Shown here piece after piece: positions 43,194 to 52,280 of a stretch of DNA of 64,000 nt. The notes under the pieces were generated by a model, which worked only from the letters and a program-made list of their open reading frames with translations, searched no databases and was not told the DNA's origin. The translations under genes were made by a program, and so were the position numbers. The DNA is from Amycolatopsis sp. QT-25 (GTDB taxonomy: Bacteria; Actinomycetota; Actinomycetes; Mycobacteriales; Pseudonocardiaceae): assembly GCF_029369745.1 (NCBI RefSeq), contig NZ_CP120210.1, forward strand, positions 2,790,001 through 2,854,000, given 5' to 3'. Position 1 is the stretch's first letter. Each line of letters begins with the position of its first letter.

Positions 43194-44992
43194 CCGAGCC
43201 CCACGGCCGGCCCGAGCGCAGTCAGGGCGGCAGACGACGGTTGCGGGAGCCTGAGGAGGCCATCCAGCCGCCGGCCCCGCCCCGTCGAAGGCCCGCCGAA
43301 CCCCAGCCCACGGGACGACGGCACATCCGGCAAGAACCCCCCGAAGCGCCGCCCGTGCGGCGTCCGGTGGAAGAACCGCCCCGTGCCCGCCGGTCTCCCG
43401 AGGAGCCGCCACCGCGCGTCCGGCGTGCCGCCGAAGAGCCGCCGCCTCCGGCGCAACGCCCGGTCCCGCCGAGGCGGGCTCCGGAACCCGCGGCTCCTTC
43501 GCCGCCTCCCGCACCGCAGCGGCGGTCCCCCCAGCCGGGTGGCCGAGGTCTCGGCACGCCCGGCTACGCCCAGGACGAGCCGCCCCGTCCCGGCCGCCGC
43601 AGACGCATCGAGGACGACGGCCCGCTCCCGGACGAGCGGCCGACCGACGTCCTCCCCGCGATCCAGGAGGCTCCGATGGCCCGGCGCCCCGGCGCCGCTC
43701 CTTCTTCGCCGCCTCAGGGCAGCGAAGCGGAATACCACGAGATCTTCGGCGATGACGCGTACGACGACTATGACGAGTACGAGGATTACGAGGACTTCGA
43801 CGACGACGATCGCGCCGAGCCGGAACGCATCGAGGACGAGCGCCCGGAACGTCAGGGGCCGCCGCCCAAGAAGCGCAAGAAGAAGCGCGCCGTGGGCTGG
43901 ATCGCCGCGCTGGCCGTGCTGGTCCTGCTCGCCGGCGGCGCCTACTACGGGTTCACCGAGATCTTCGGTTACGACGACTACGAAGGCACCGGCGAGAGCG
44001 ACGTCCTCGTCCAGGTGGAGAAGGGCGACTCGACCTCCGCGATCGGCAACCGGTTGCAGGCGGCCGGGGTGGTCGCCAGCGGCAAGGCGTTCGTGAAGGC
44101 CGGCGAGGACAACACCGCCGTCTCGCGGCTCCAGCAGGGCTACTACGTCATGAAGACGAAAATGTCCGGTGCCAGTGCGGTCGAGAAGATGACCGCCCCC
44201 GCGTCGAAGGTCGGCCAGGTCGAAATCCGCCCGTACACCCAGTTCGACGACATCACCCAGCCCGACGGCAAGGTGACCCCGGGCGTGTATTCGTCGCTGT
44301 CCAAGGCTTCCTGCGCCGATCTGAACGGCAAGAGCACCTGTATCCCGGTCGAGGAACTGCGGAAGACCGTCGAGACCGCGGACCTGGCGAACCTGGGTGT
44401 CCCCTCGTGGGCCATCGAGGCCGCCACGAAGGCCGAGCACAAGGACCGGCGGCTCGAAGGCCTGATCGCTCCTGGCATCTTCAACGTCAAACCTGGCTGG
44501 ACGGCCGAGGAACTGCTCACCGACGTCGTGAAGATCTCGGCGAAACGCATCCTCGACGCCGGGTTGAGCGAGCAGTCCAAAGGCGAAGGCAGGACACCGT
44601 ACGAGACGCTCGTCATCGCGTCGATCATCGAACGCGAGGCGGTGAAGGTCGACTTCGGGAAGATTTCGCGGGTCATCTACAACCGGCTGGCCGACAAGAT
44701 GCGGCTCGAGATGGACTCGACGGTCAACTACGTTCTCGACCGGCCGACTTTGCTCACGAAACCCGAAGAACGAGATAAAGCGGGCGCGTACAACACGTAC
44801 AAATCCTTCGGGCTGACTCCGACGCCGATCGCGGTGCCCAGTGCGGAAGCGATCCAGGCCGCGCTGAAGCCGACCGCGGGGGAGTGGCTGTTCTTCGTCA
44901 AATGCGAGAAGAACGGGCTCTCCTGCTTCTCGGTGACGAACGACGAGCACAACAAGAACAAGCTGGACGCACAGAGGCGCGGTGTCTACTAA
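43190..44992 (+). CDS. mltG: Endolytic murein transglycosylase MltG with long disordered N-terminus
   Basis: ATG at 43190 overlaps the ruvX stop (ATGA); 600 aa. The first 225 residues are Pro/Arg-rich then Asp/Glu-rich ([16 protein letters not shown]), probably disordered and cytoplasmic. One membrane helix follows ([20 protein letters not shown]). The outside part has a LysM-like segment and the YceG catalytic domain with Glu481 in SIIEREAVK and [11 protein letters not shown]. MltG cuts nascent glycan and helps end strand elongation. The acidic/basic tail is a feature of actinobacterial forms. Confidence 0.94.
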   Translation: MTEPHGRPERSQGGRRRLREPEEAIQPPAPPRRRPAEPQPTGRRHIRQEPPEAPPVRRPVEEPPRARRSPEEPPPRVRRAAEEPPPPAQRPVPPRRAPEPAAPSPPPAPQRRSPQPGGRGLGTPGYAQDEPPRPGRRRRIEDDGPLPDERPTDVLPAIQEAPMARRPGAAPSSPPQGSEAEYHEIFGDDAYDDYDEYEDYEDFDDDDRAEPERIEDERPERQGPPPKKRKKKRAVGWIAALAVLVLLAGGAYYGFTEIFGYDDYEGTGESDVLVQVEKGDSTSAIGNRLQAAGVVASGKAFVKAGEDNTAVSRLQQGYYVMKTKMSGASAVEKMTAPASKVGQVEIRPYTQFDDITQPDGKVTPGVYSSLSKASCADLNGKSTCIPVEELRKTVETADLANLGVPSWAIEAATKAEHKDRRLEGLIAPGIFNVKPGWTAEELLTDVVKISAKRILDAGLSEQSKGEGRTPYETLVIASIIEREAVKVDFGKISRVIYNRLADKMRLEMDSTVNYVLDRPTLLTKPEERDKAGAYNTYKSFGLTPTPIAVPSAEAIQAALKPTAGEWLFFVKCEKNGLSCFSVTNDEHNKNKLDAQRRGVY

Positions 44993-45857
44993 CCGCAAAG
45001 CCGCGATCCTGGGAAAGCCGGTCGAACACTCGCTCTCGCCCGTGCTGCACGGCGCCGCCTTCCGGGCGCTGGGCCTGGACGGCTGGACCTACGAGCGGGT
45101 CGAGACGGACGGTCCCGGGCTGCCCGCGTTCGTCCGCGGTCTCGGTCCGGAGTGGACCGGGCTTTCGGTGACCATGCCAGGGAAACGGGCCGCGCTGGAG
45201 TTCGCCGACGAGGTCACCCCGCGTGCGGCGGCGGTCGGCGCGGCGAACACGCTGGTGCGCAGGGAAACCGGCTGGCTGGCGGATTGCACCGACGTCGACG
45301 GGGTCACCGAGGCACTGCGGATCGCGGGGGAGTACTCGCCCGGCTCTGGCGACACCGACGACGACGCCGACGACACCGCCGTCGTGCTCGGGGCGGGCGG
45401 GACCGCCGCCGCGGCCGTCGTCGGGCTCGCCTCGCTCGGCGTGCGGACGGTGCGGCTCGTCGTGCGGGATCCCGCACGGGCGACGGAAACGGTCGCGGCG
45501 GCTCAGCGGGCCGGGCTCGACGTCGAGGTCCTCCGCTGGGCCGAGGCCGACTTCGGGAGGCTCGCGGACGGCTCGGCGGTGCTGGTGAACACCGTGCCCC
45601 CGGACGCGGTCCGCCCGCATCTGGCGGAACTGGCCCGGATCGGCTGCGTCCTCGACGTGATCTACCATCCCTGGCCGACCGCGCTCGCCGAAGCCGTCGC
45701 CGACCAGGGCGGAAGGCTCGCGACCGGACTGGACATGTTGCTGCATCAGGCTTTCGGGCAGTCCGAGTACTTCACCGGGCAGCCGGCGCCGCGGGCGGAG
45801 ATGCGGGACGCGCTGCGTGCGGCGACCGGCGGGATATTTCCGCTGCCGATCTCCTGA
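44982..45857 (+). CDS. aroE: Shikimate dehydrogenase
   Basis: GTG at 44982 overlaps the mltG end by 11 bp; 291 aa. The substrate site reads LGKPVEHSLSPVLHGAAF, with catalytic Lys in LSVTMPGKRAAL and Asp in DCTDVDGV; the NADPH Rossmann motif is VLGAGGTAAAAV. An Asp-rich insert (SGDTDDDADDTA) precedes the Rossmann strand. It reduces 3-dehydroshikimate. The remaining shikimate genes in this window start 12.8 kb downstream, whereas in many actinobacteria they follow closely. Confidence 0.94.
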   Translation: MSTNRKAAILGKPVEHSLSPVLHGAAFRALGLDGWTYERVETDGPGLPAFVRGLGPEWTGLSVTMPGKRAALEFADEVTPRAAAVGAANTLVRRETGWLADCTDVDGVTEALRIAGEYSPGSGDTDDDADDTAVVLGAGGTAAAAVVGLASLGVRTVRLVVRDPARATETVAAAQRAGLDVEVLRWAEADFGRLADGSAVLVNTVPPDAVRPHLAELARIGCVLDVIYHPWPTALAEAVADQGGRLATGLDMLLHQAFGQSEYFTGQPAPRAEMRDALRAATGGIFPLPIS

Positions 45858-45914
45858 CAAGATCGCCCGGGTTCGATAATCTGGCCGACTGCCTTGAGAG
45901 AGGAACGAGGGGTC

Positions 45915-47219
45915 GTGCCTGAATCCGATCGAGACGATTACACCGAAGAAGACATCCACAACGCGTGGGTCGAGCAGGCTCCGGTGCTCGATTCCACCGT
46001 CACGCTGGCCGAATACGACCCGGAGTGGCCCGCCCTGTTCGACCGGGAAGCGAAGCGCCTCAGGGGGATCCTGGGGGAAGACGCGCTGGTCCTGGAGCAC
46101 GTCGGCTCCACGTCGGTACCGGGACTCTGCGCGAAACCGATCATCGACATCCTGCTGATCGTGGCCGATTCGGACGACGAGGACGCCTATGTGCCGCAGT
46201 TGGAGGCCGCAGGCTACCGGCTCGTCATCCGCGAGCCGGAGCGGGAGAAGCACCGAGCCTTCAAAGGCCCGGACACCGATGTCAACCTGCACGTCTACTC
46301 GCCGGACAACGGCCAGACCGAGCGGTACCGGCTCTTCCGCGACCGCCTGATCGCGCACGAAGACGAGCGGAAGCGCTACGAGGCCGAGAAACGCGAACTG
46401 GCATCGCGCACCTGGAAGTACATCCAGCAGTACGCCGATGCCAAGACCGGGGTGATCGACGAGATCATCGAGCGGGCGCGCGCGGCCCGGCTCGAGGTAC
46501 TTTCTTCCACCGAGAGCGCGAAAACACAGTACGACGGGTTCGCCCGGCGCTACGCGGCGCACGCCGAAACCAGCAGCACCAACGCCCACTACGACCGTCC
46601 CGCCATGGTCGAGCTGGCCGGGGACGTGGCGGGCAAACGGGTGCTGGACGTCGGCAGCGCGGCCGGCCACCTCGGTGCCCTGCTCGCCGCGAAGGGCGCG
46701 GACGTCCTCGGCGTCGACGCCAGCGCCGGCATGGTCGCCATCGCCAGGGAGAAGTTCGGGGACGTCGCGAAGTTCGAGACGGCGGACGTCTCGCGGCCGA
46801 TGCCCTTCCTGGCCGACGGCTCGATCGACGTCATCACGGCGTCGCTCGTGCTGCATTACCTGAAGGAGTGGGCCCCGGCGCTGGCGGAGTTCCGGCGGGT
46901 GCTCAAACCGGGCGGGCTCCTGGTGTTCTCGGTGCACCATCCCGGTGAGGACTGGCGCTGGTTCGGGAAGCGGGACTACTTCCGGCTCGAACTGCTGGAA
47001 GACGAGTTCCCGGCGGGCCAGAAGGTCCGGTTCTACCGGCGGCCGCTGAGCTGGACGTTCGGCGCGGTGCGGGACGCCGGCTTCGCGGTCGACAGGCTGG
47101 TCGAGCCGATGCCGGACGAGGCGATCGCCGGGTCGGACCCGAAGTGGTACGCGAAACTGCGAACCGAGCCGCGGTTCCTGTACTTCCGCACGGTCCGGGA
47201 GAACCCCGCAAGTAGGTGA
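45915..47219 (+). CDS. Fusion of a GrpB (UPF0157) domain with a SAM-dependent methyltransferase
   Basis: GTG at 45915 gives 434 aa, with purine-rich AGGAACGAGG upstream. Residues about 25-195 are a GrpB/UPF0157 nucleotidyltransferase-like domain: VLEHVGSTSVPGLCAKPIIDILL (GS motif and metal Asp, in part) and YRLFRDRLIAHEDERKRYEAEK. Residues about 205-430 are a class I methyltransferase: RVLDVGSAAGHLGALLAAKGA (motif I), ITASLVLHYLKEW and RRVLKPGGLLVFSVHHPG. Both halves look intact and joined by a short helical linker. The joint role is unknown; a nucleotide-linked substrate would fit both domains. Confidence 0.88.
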   Translation: MPESDRDDYTEEDIHNAWVEQAPVLDSTVTLAEYDPEWPALFDREAKRLRGILGEDALVLEHVGSTSVPGLCAKPIIDILLIVADSDDEDAYVPQLEAAGYRLVIREPEREKHRAFKGPDTDVNLHVYSPDNGQTERYRLFRDRLIAHEDERKRYEAEKRELASRTWKYIQQYADAKTGVIDEIIERARAARLEVLSSTESAKTQYDGFARRYAAHAETSSTNAHYDRPAMVELAGDVAGKRVLDVGSAAGHLGALLAAKGADVLGVDASAGMVAIAREKFGDVAKFETADVSRPMPFLADGSIDVITASLVLHYLKEWAPALAEFRRVLKPGGLLVFSVHHPGEDWRWFGKRDYFRLELLEDEFPAGQKVRFYRRPLSWTFGAVRDAGFAVDRLVEPMPDEAIAGSDPKWYAKLRTEPRFLYFRTVRENPASR

Positions 47220-47231
47220 CTAAGTGCGGGG
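47204..47231. terminator. Hairpin between convergent genes
   Basis: CCCCGCA (47204-47210) pairs with TGCGGGG (47225-47231). It spans the end of the GrpB-methyltransferase gene and the end of the tetR gene on the other strand, and shares GCAAGTAGGTGAC with the hairpin at 20291. Confidence 0.6.
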
Positions 47232-47900
47232 AAGGGTGGCATCGTCTCGCTTCCCCAGGTCCCGGATCAGCGAAACGATCTCCCGGCTCACCGGCCTCAG
47301 CACGCGCAGCCGCGAGAGTCCCACCAGCCGCGCGATCAACGGGACCGTCCGGTCCACCAGCATCCGGCTGCGTTTCTGGCCGGGGGAGCGGTCGTGGACC
47401 CAGAACAGCACGACACCCATCTGGTACAGCCACAGCAGGTCGGGCAGGTCGTCGCGCAGGTCCGGGTCGAGTTTCACGTCGGAGTCGGCGATGGCGTCGC
47501 GCATCAGGCCGATCGAGGCGTCGCGCGCGGGCGAAGACTCGTCGCTGAACGGGCTCAGCGGCGAGTCCGGGTCGGCGGCGTTGACGAAGAACTGGGTGCC
47601 GAAGCGGTGATACGGCTCGGCGACGTCGAGCCAGGCGAGCAGGACCGCCTTGAGCCGCGCGCCGAAGTCCCGCTCACCTTCGATCGACTGGCGCACGGTC
47701 GTCAGGTGCGCCTTGGCGATCTCGTCGTAGAAACCTTGGACCAGCTGGTCTTTCGAGGCGAAGTAGTAGTAGGCGTTCCCGACCGACACACCCGCTTCGG
47801 CGGCGATGGCCCGCATGGTCGTGCGGTCGTAGCCGTTCTCGGCGAACAACCGTAACGCGGTCGCCACGATCAGTGATTTGGTTTCCTCACTCTTCGCCAC
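47220..47900 (-). CDS. TetR family transcriptional regulator
   Basis: GTG at 47900, 226 aa. The N-terminal DNA-binding domain is typical: IVATALRLFAENGYDRTTMRAIAAEAGVSVGNAYYYFASKDQLV in outline, with helix 3 GVSVGNAYYYF. The C-terminal ligand domain (about 60-215) is helical, with a GVVLFWVHDRS segment. It follows the membrane protein gene by 17 bp on the same strand, so both are probably one transcript governed by the twin palindromes at 48353-48401. Confidence 0.9.
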   Translation of the reverse strand: MAKSEETKSLIVATALRLFAENGYDRTTMRAIAAEAGVSVGNAYYYFASKDQLVQGFYDEIAKAHLTTVRQSIEGERDFGARLKAVLLAWLDVAEPYHRFGTQFFVNAADPDSPLSPFSDESSPARDASIGLMRDAIADSDVKLDPDLRDDLPDLLWLYQMGVVLFWVHDRSPGQKRSRMLVDRTVPLIARLVGLSRLRVLRPVSREIVSLIRDLGKRDDATLPRT

Positions 47901-47917
47901 GACTGCACGTTATCCGG

Positions 47918-48340
47918 TCAGGGGGCGGGGTGCGGAGCGGGCGCCGGGTAGCCGGGGTAGGGCGGTGGTGACGACACGGGCCGCGTGGCCCCGTGGTGGA
48001 GGTGCTTGCGCCGGATGCCGTTGAACACCAGCACGTTCCCGACGTGCATCACACCGAGCACGAGCGCCACGGTGCCGACCTTGACCGAGAGCATCTCGAA
48101 GACGTCGCGCGCGTCGAGGACGACGTCGTCGCTGGTCAGGAACAGGGTCACGAAGCCCAGGCTGACCAGGTGGAACCCGACGACGAGCAGGTGGTTGACC
48201 GACTGCGCCAGCGCTTGCTCGTCCGGGAAGACGTCTTCGAGGAACGTCTTGCCGTGCCTGCTCAGCGTGCGGGCGACCAGCACGGTCAGCGGGACGGTGA
48301 TGGCCAGGTAAAGCACGTAGGCCATGACTACGGGTTGCAT
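47918..48340 (-). CDS. Integral membrane protein co-transcribed with tetR
   Basis: ATG at 48340 with AAAGGAGG upstream; 140 aa. About three membrane helices are visible: YVLYLAITVPLTVLVARTL, LLVVGFHLVSLGFVTLFL and VGTVALVLGVMHVGNVLVF. A cytoplasmic loop KTFLEDVFPDEQALAQSVN and a proline-rich tail (SSPPPYPGYPAPAPHP) flank them. The family is not recognised with certainty. Being first in the tetR operon and under its own operators, it is the likely target function, perhaps a membrane sensor or transporter partner. Confidence 0.75.
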   Translation of the reverse strand: MQPVVMAYVLYLAITVPLTVLVARTLSRHGKTFLEDVFPDEQALAQSVNHLLVVGFHLVSLGFVTLFLTSDDVVLDARDVFEMLSVKVGTVALVLGVMHVGNVLVFNGIRRKHLHHGATRPVSSPPPYPGYPAPAPHPAP

Positions 48341-48352
48341 GGAGACCTCCTT

Positions 48353-48401
48353 TTGAACGTGTTCAAGAAGGGACCGTAGCCGAGTTTTTGAACGCGTTCA
48401 A
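48353..48401 (-). promoter_or_regulatory. Twin TetR operators around a promoter
   Basis: Two perfect 14-bp palindromes, TTGAACGTGTTCAA (48353-48366) and TTGAACGCGTTCAA (48388-48401), differ only at the centre. On the minus strand TTGAAC of the second serves as a -35 box, followed after 17 bp by TACGGT as -10; the first palindrome then covers the start region of the membrane-protein/tetR transcript. This is a textbook autorepression layout. Confidence 0.75.
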
Positions 48402-48492
48402 GAGACGCTGTTCATCTGAAGCTCATCCGTGTGGCCGCGTCGAGTGCGTAAGGTCGCACCGACTGTCGCCCTCGAACAGGGAGTTCAAGACC

Positions 48493-49692
48493 GTGAAACG
48501 CATCGCCGCCGTGCTCACCTCGGGCGCCTTGCTGGCCGGGACGCTGCTGGCCGCCGCCCCGGCGGAAGCCACCGTCGGGCACAACGTCCGCTTCGCGACG
48601 TACAACGCTTCGCTCAACCGTGGTGCCGCCGGTCAGCTGGTGACCGACCTGGCGCAGCCGGGCAACGCCCAAGCGGGCGAGGTCGCCGAGGTGATCCAGC
48701 GCACCCGGCCGGACGTGCTGCTGATCAACGAGTTCGACTACGTGCCCGGCAATCGCGCCGCCGATCTGTTCCGCGAGAACTACCTCGAACGCGGCCAGAA
48801 CGGTGCCGCGCCGATCGACTACCCGTACGCCTTCACGGCGCCGTCGAACACCGGCGTCGCGACCGGCGTCGACCTCGACCGCAACGGCCAGGTCGGCGGC
48901 GGCAACGACGCGCACGGCTTCGGTCTCTTCGAGGGCCAGTACGGCATGCTCGTGCTGTCCAAGTACCCCATCGACACCAAGAGTGTGCGGACGTTCCAGA
49001 AGTTCCGCTGGAAGGACATGCCGGGCGCGCTGCTCCCGGACGACCCGGCCACCCCGGCGCCGGGTGACTGGTACTCGCCGCAGGCACTCGACGTGCTGCG
49101 CCTGTCGTCGAAGTCCCACTGGGACGTCCCGGTGCGCGTCGGCCGCTCGACCGTCCACTTCCTGGCCGCGCACCCGACGCCGCCCACCTTCGACGGCCCC
49201 GAAGACCGCAACGGCACCCGCAACCACGACGAGATCCGCTTCTGGGCGGACTACGTGACCCCGGGCAAGGGCCGCTACATCCACGACGACAGCGGCCGCC
49301 GCGGTGGCCTCGGCGCGCACGAGAAGTTCGTCGTCGCCGGCGACTACAACTCCGACCCGCTCGACGGGGACAGCGTCCCGGGCGCGATCTCACGCCTGCT
49401 GAACGCGCCGCGCGTCTTCGAGACCCGGCCGGGCAGCGAAGGGGGCGTGCGCGCCGCCCAGGACCAGGGGGGCGCCAACATCGGCCACCAGGGCGACCCC
49501 TTCTTCGACACCGGCGACTTCACCGACAACGCGCCGGGAAACCTGCGGATCGACTACGTCCTGCCGTCGAAGGGCCTGTTCCCCTGGCGCGCCGAGGTCT
49601 TCTGGCCGCTGCCCGGCTCACCGCTGGCCCGGCTCGACGACGCTTCGGACCACCACCTCGTCCGGGTCGACGTGTTCGTCCCGCGCTGGTGA
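48493..49692 (+). CDS. Secreted endonuclease/exonuclease/phosphatase family protein
   Basis: GTG at 48493 with GGGAG 9 nt upstream; 399 aa. The signal peptide is MKRIAAVLTSGALLAGTLLA with cleavage near APAEA. The metal-dependent EEP fold shows VRFATYNASLNRG, DVLLINEFDY (Glu), VHFLAAHPTPPTF (His), VVAGDYNSDPLDGD (Asp/Asn) and DASDHHLVRVDV (Asp-His). These are all catalytic positions of the DNase I-like family. It is probably an extracellular nuclease or phosphatase; substrate unknown. Confidence 0.9.
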   Translation: MKRIAAVLTSGALLAGTLLAAAPAEATVGHNVRFATYNASLNRGAAGQLVTDLAQPGNAQAGEVAEVIQRTRPDVLLINEFDYVPGNRAADLFRENYLERGQNGAAPIDYPYAFTAPSNTGVATGVDLDRNGQVGGGNDAHGFGLFEGQYGMLVLSKYPIDTKSVRTFQKFRWKDMPGALLPDDPATPAPGDWYSPQALDVLRLSSKSHWDVPVRVGRSTVHFLAAHPTPPTFDGPEDRNGTRNHDEIRFWADYVTPGKGRYIHDDSGRRGGLGAHEKFVVAGDYNSDPLDGDSVPGAISRLLNAPRVFETRPGSEGGVRAAQDQGGANIGHQGDPFFDTGDFTDNAPGNLRIDYVLPSKGLFPWRAEVFWPLPGSPLARLDDASDHHLVRVDVFVPRW

Positions 49693-49695
49693 CGG

Positions 49696-50325
49696 TCAGC
49701 CGGCGCCGAGCCGGACGATGCCCGGGCCGGTGAGCGTGGCGAGGCCGACGCTTCGGCCGCTCACGGCCAGGAGCAGATCGGCGAGCGGGCCCCGAACCTC
49801 CTCGGGGCCCGTACCTCCGGTCCACTCGGCGTCGGTGGCGATCAGCCTGAGGTCCTTGCAGCGCTTTTTGGCACCCCAGAATGGGCTGACCAGCAGATGC
49901 TCCAACGCCGCGATCGACGGCTTCTCCGGCATCGGCCGGGTGATGCCGAGCGGACGGGCGACGTCCTGGCCGTGGATGAGGACGTCGGCGAGCGGGTCGA
50001 TCGGTTTGGCACCGGGTGAGCGGCGCCGCGAGCCGGCGTCCTCGCGGATCTGGGCGACGAGTTCGGCCGGGGTGAACCGGGCGGCGTAGGCGACGGCCTG
50101 GTCGACGTTCATCCGGTCCCAGTCGCCCTTGGCCTCGACGATGCCGGCGAGGGTGTCCTTGAGCCGGTTCCTGGTGGTCTGCGCGAGATGCCCCGCCATC
50201 GCGTGGACCGTCCATTCCGGACACAGGGTGGTCACCGACCAGTCTTGCTCGGTGAGCCCCTCGAGGAGATCCGCGAAGCTCAGCCGTTCCGTTTCGGTCC
50301 AGGCCGAGATCTCGCCGTCGTTCAT
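49696..50325 (-). CDS. Mycothiol-dependent maleylpyruvate isomerase family protein
   Basis: ATG at 50325 with AGGAG 6 nt upstream; 209 aa. The N-terminal DinB-like helical domain has ERLSFADLLEGLTEQDW, VTTLCPEWTVHAMAGHLAQTTR and DVLIHGQDVARPLG, the His positions expected to bind a metal and mycothiol. The C-terminal part (TDAEWTGGTGPEEVRGPLADLLLAVSGR) is the usual MDMPI C-domain. Family members use mycothiol, an actinobacterial thiol, in isomerisation or detoxification; the substrate here is unknown. It ends 3 bp from the convergent nuclease gene. Confidence 0.86.
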   Translation of the reverse strand: MNDGEISAWTETERLSFADLLEGLTEQDWSVTTLCPEWTVHAMAGHLAQTTRNRLKDTLAGIVEAKGDWDRMNVDQAVAYAARFTPAELVAQIREDAGSRRRSPGAKPIDPLADVLIHGQDVARPLGITRPMPEKPSIAALEHLLVSPFWGAKKRCKDLRLIATDAEWTGGTGPEEVRGPLADLLLAVSGRSVGLATLTGPGIVRLGAG

Positions 50326-50417
50326 CCCGCTCCTCTGTTCTGGGATACAGCTCGACGCCATGAAACCAGAGTCCTCGCCGTCGGAGTTCTTCGAAAGAGC
50401 TGAACTAGCCTGAGGGC

Positions 50418-51359
50418 ATGAAGATCGCGATTCTGGACGACTATCAGGAAGTGGCGCTCGGCTTCGGCGACTGGAGTTCCCTCGGCGCCGAGATCGAGGT
50501 GTTCACGAAGCCGTTCGCGGATCCCGCCGACGTGGTGGGCCGCCTCCGGGACTTCGACGTCGTGGTCGCGATGCGCGAGCGCACCCGCTTCCCCGCCGAG
50601 GTCCTCGACCGGCTGCCCGCGCTCAAGCTGCTGGTGAGCACCGGCCACCGCAACGCCGCCGTCGACGTGGCCGCCGCCCGCCGCAACGGCGTGGTCGTCT
50701 CCTCCACCGGGTACATCGCGGCCCCGGCGGCCGAGCACACCTGGGCGCTCATCCTCGCCGCCGCCCGGAACGTGCCGCTGGAATCGCGGAACATGCGCGA
50801 GGGCGGCTGGCAGACCACCGTCGGCACGATCCTGTCCGGCAAGACCCTCGGCCTGCTCGGACTCGGCAGGCTCGGCGCCGGCGCGGCCAAGATCGGCCAG
50901 GCGTTCGGCATGGAGACCATCGCCTGGAGCCAGAACCTGACCAGGGAGAAGGCCGCTTCCCACGGCGTGACGGCGGTGTCGAAAGCGGAGCTGTTCGCCC
51001 GTGCCGACGTCCTGTCGGTCCATCTGGTGCTCAGCGACCGCAGCCGCGGACTGGTCGGCGCCCCCGAACTCGCCGCGATGAAGCCGACGGCGATGCTGGT
51101 CAACACCGCACGCGGACCGATCGTGGACGAGGCCGCGTTGGTGGACGCCTTGCGCCGCAAGGAGATCGCGGTCGCCGCGCTGGATGTCTACGACGTCGAG
51201 CCGTTGCCCTCGGAGCATCCGCTGCGGAAGCTGGACAACGTCGTGCTCACCCCGCACATCGGCTACGTCACCCGGGAGGCCTACGAGATCTTCTACCGCG
51301 ACGCGGTCGAGGACATCGCGGCCTTCCAGGCCGGTTCGCCGATCCGTGTCATGGAGTGA
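50418..51359 (+). CDS. D-2-hydroxyacid dehydrogenase family protein
   Basis: The 313-aa protein has the substrate/NAD two-domain layout. NAD-binding motif LGLLGLGRLGAGAAK is followed by the catalytic Arg (NTARGPIVDE), Glu (DVYDVEPLPSEHP) and His (VLTPHIGYVT). The closest subgroup by eye is the bacterial phosphoglycerate-dehydrogenase-like or hydroxypyruvate reductase-like proteins, but the substrate is not determined. The gene overlaps the convergent serine hydrolase end by 11 bp. Confidence 0.9.
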   Translation: MKIAILDDYQEVALGFGDWSSLGAEIEVFTKPFADPADVVGRLRDFDVVVAMRERTRFPAEVLDRLPALKLLVSTGHRNAAVDVAAARRNGVVVSSTGYIAAPAAEHTWALILAAARNVPLESRNMREGGWQTTVGTILSGKTLGLLGLGRLGAGAAKIGQAFGMETIAWSQNLTREKAASHGVTAVSKAELFARADVLSVHLVLSDRSRGLVGAPELAAMKPTAMLVNTARGPIVDEAALVDALRRKEIAVAALDVYDVEPLPSEHPLRKLDNVVLTPHIGYVTREAYEIFYRDAVEDIAAFQAGSPIRVME

Positions 51360-52173
51360 GGCCGCGCACCTCGGCCAGCACGGCGTCGGTGTAGGGCGGC
51401 CACGCCTCGGCGGCCCAAGGTCCGAAAGCGCGGTCGGTGAGCGCGACGCAGGCGGCACCGGCGTCGGGATCGACCCAGAGGAACGTACCGGACTGCCCGA
51501 AGTGGCCGAAGGTCCGCGGTGAACTCGACGATCCGGTCCAATGTGGACTCTTGTGGTCGCGGATCTCGAAACCGAGGCCCCAGTCGTTCGGTTTCTGATG
51601 CCCGAAGCCCGGCAGGACACCGGAAAGGCCGGGGAAGACCACGGAAGTCGCCTCGCGCGCCGTTTCGGCGGCGATGAGCTTCGGCGCCTGCACCTCGGCG
51701 GCGAACGCGACCAGGTCGTCCACGGTGGACTCCGCCCCCGAGGCGGGGGAGCCGGTCAGCTTGGTCGCCTTCATGCCCAGCGGCCGGAAAAGCGCCTCCG
51801 CCTGGTAGTCGGCGAAGGGGATGCCGGAGTGCTCGGTGAGCGCGTCGGCGAGCTGCTCGAAGCCGGCGTTGGAGTACAGGCGCCGGTTGCCCGGCGCGGC
51901 CATCGGCTTGTGCTCGGTGAAGGCCAGGCCCGAGGTGTGCGCGAGCAGATGCCGGATCGTGGAGCCCTCCGGCCCGGCGGGGGTGTCGAGTTCGACGACG
52001 CCCTCTTCGATGGCGATCAGCGCGGCGTAGGCGGTGAGCGGCTTGGTCACCGACGCCAGCTTGTACACCTTCGTGGTGTCGCCGTGCGTGCCCAGCACGT
52101 CACCGGCGGCGGTCACCACGGCCGTGGCGGCATTGTCGACCGGCCACTGTTCGATCTCGCGCACGCTGTCCAT
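51349..52173 (-). CDS. Beta-lactamase-fold serine hydrolase
   Basis: ATG at 52173 (MDSVREIEQWP) gives 274 aa; TAGGGT at 52186-52181 is a likely -10 so an earlier GTG is excluded. Class C/EstB-type motifs: LASVTKPLTAYA (SxxK nucleophile), LYSNAGFEQLADAL (YxN) and GHFGQSGTFLW (HxG). No signal peptide is seen, so it is probably cytoplasmic. Such proteins are esterases or peptidases rather than resistance enzymes in most cases. Confidence 0.87.
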   Translation of the reverse strand: MDSVREIEQWPVDNAATAVVTAAGDVLGTHGDTTKVYKLASVTKPLTAYAALIAIEEGVVELDTPAGPEGSTIRHLLAHTSGLAFTEHKPMAAPGNRRLYSNAGFEQLADALTEHSGIPFADYQAEALFRPLGMKATKLTGSPASGAESTVDDLVAFAAEVQAPKLIAAETAREATSVVFPGLSGVLPGFGHQKPNDWGLGFEIRDHKSPHWTGSSSSPRTFGHFGQSGTFLWVDPDAGAACVALTDRAFGPWAAEAWPPYTDAVLAEVRGLTP

Positions 52174-52187
52174 GTCCCACACCCTAC

Positions 52188-52220
52188 GAAGCCCGGGCCG
52201 GTCGGGGCGGCCCGGGCTTC
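52188..52220 (-). terminator. Terminator downstream of the PTS operon
   Basis: GAAGCCCGGGCC (52188-52199) and GGCCCGGGCTTC (52209-52220) form a perfect 12-bp stem with a 9-nt loop, about 60 bp after the ptsH stop and just before the serine hydrolase promoter. Confidence 0.75.
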
Positions 52221-52280
52221 GGAGAGTCCGCCGACGTCGATCGCGGTCGCGGGTTCAGCCGGGACACACGGCAATCGAGA

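Noticed and set aside
51349..52173. Antibiotic-resistance beta-lactamase
   Set aside because: SxxK, YxN and HxG motifs fit the broad class C/esterase fold, but there is no signal peptide, so it is unlikely to act on beta-lactams in the envelope.
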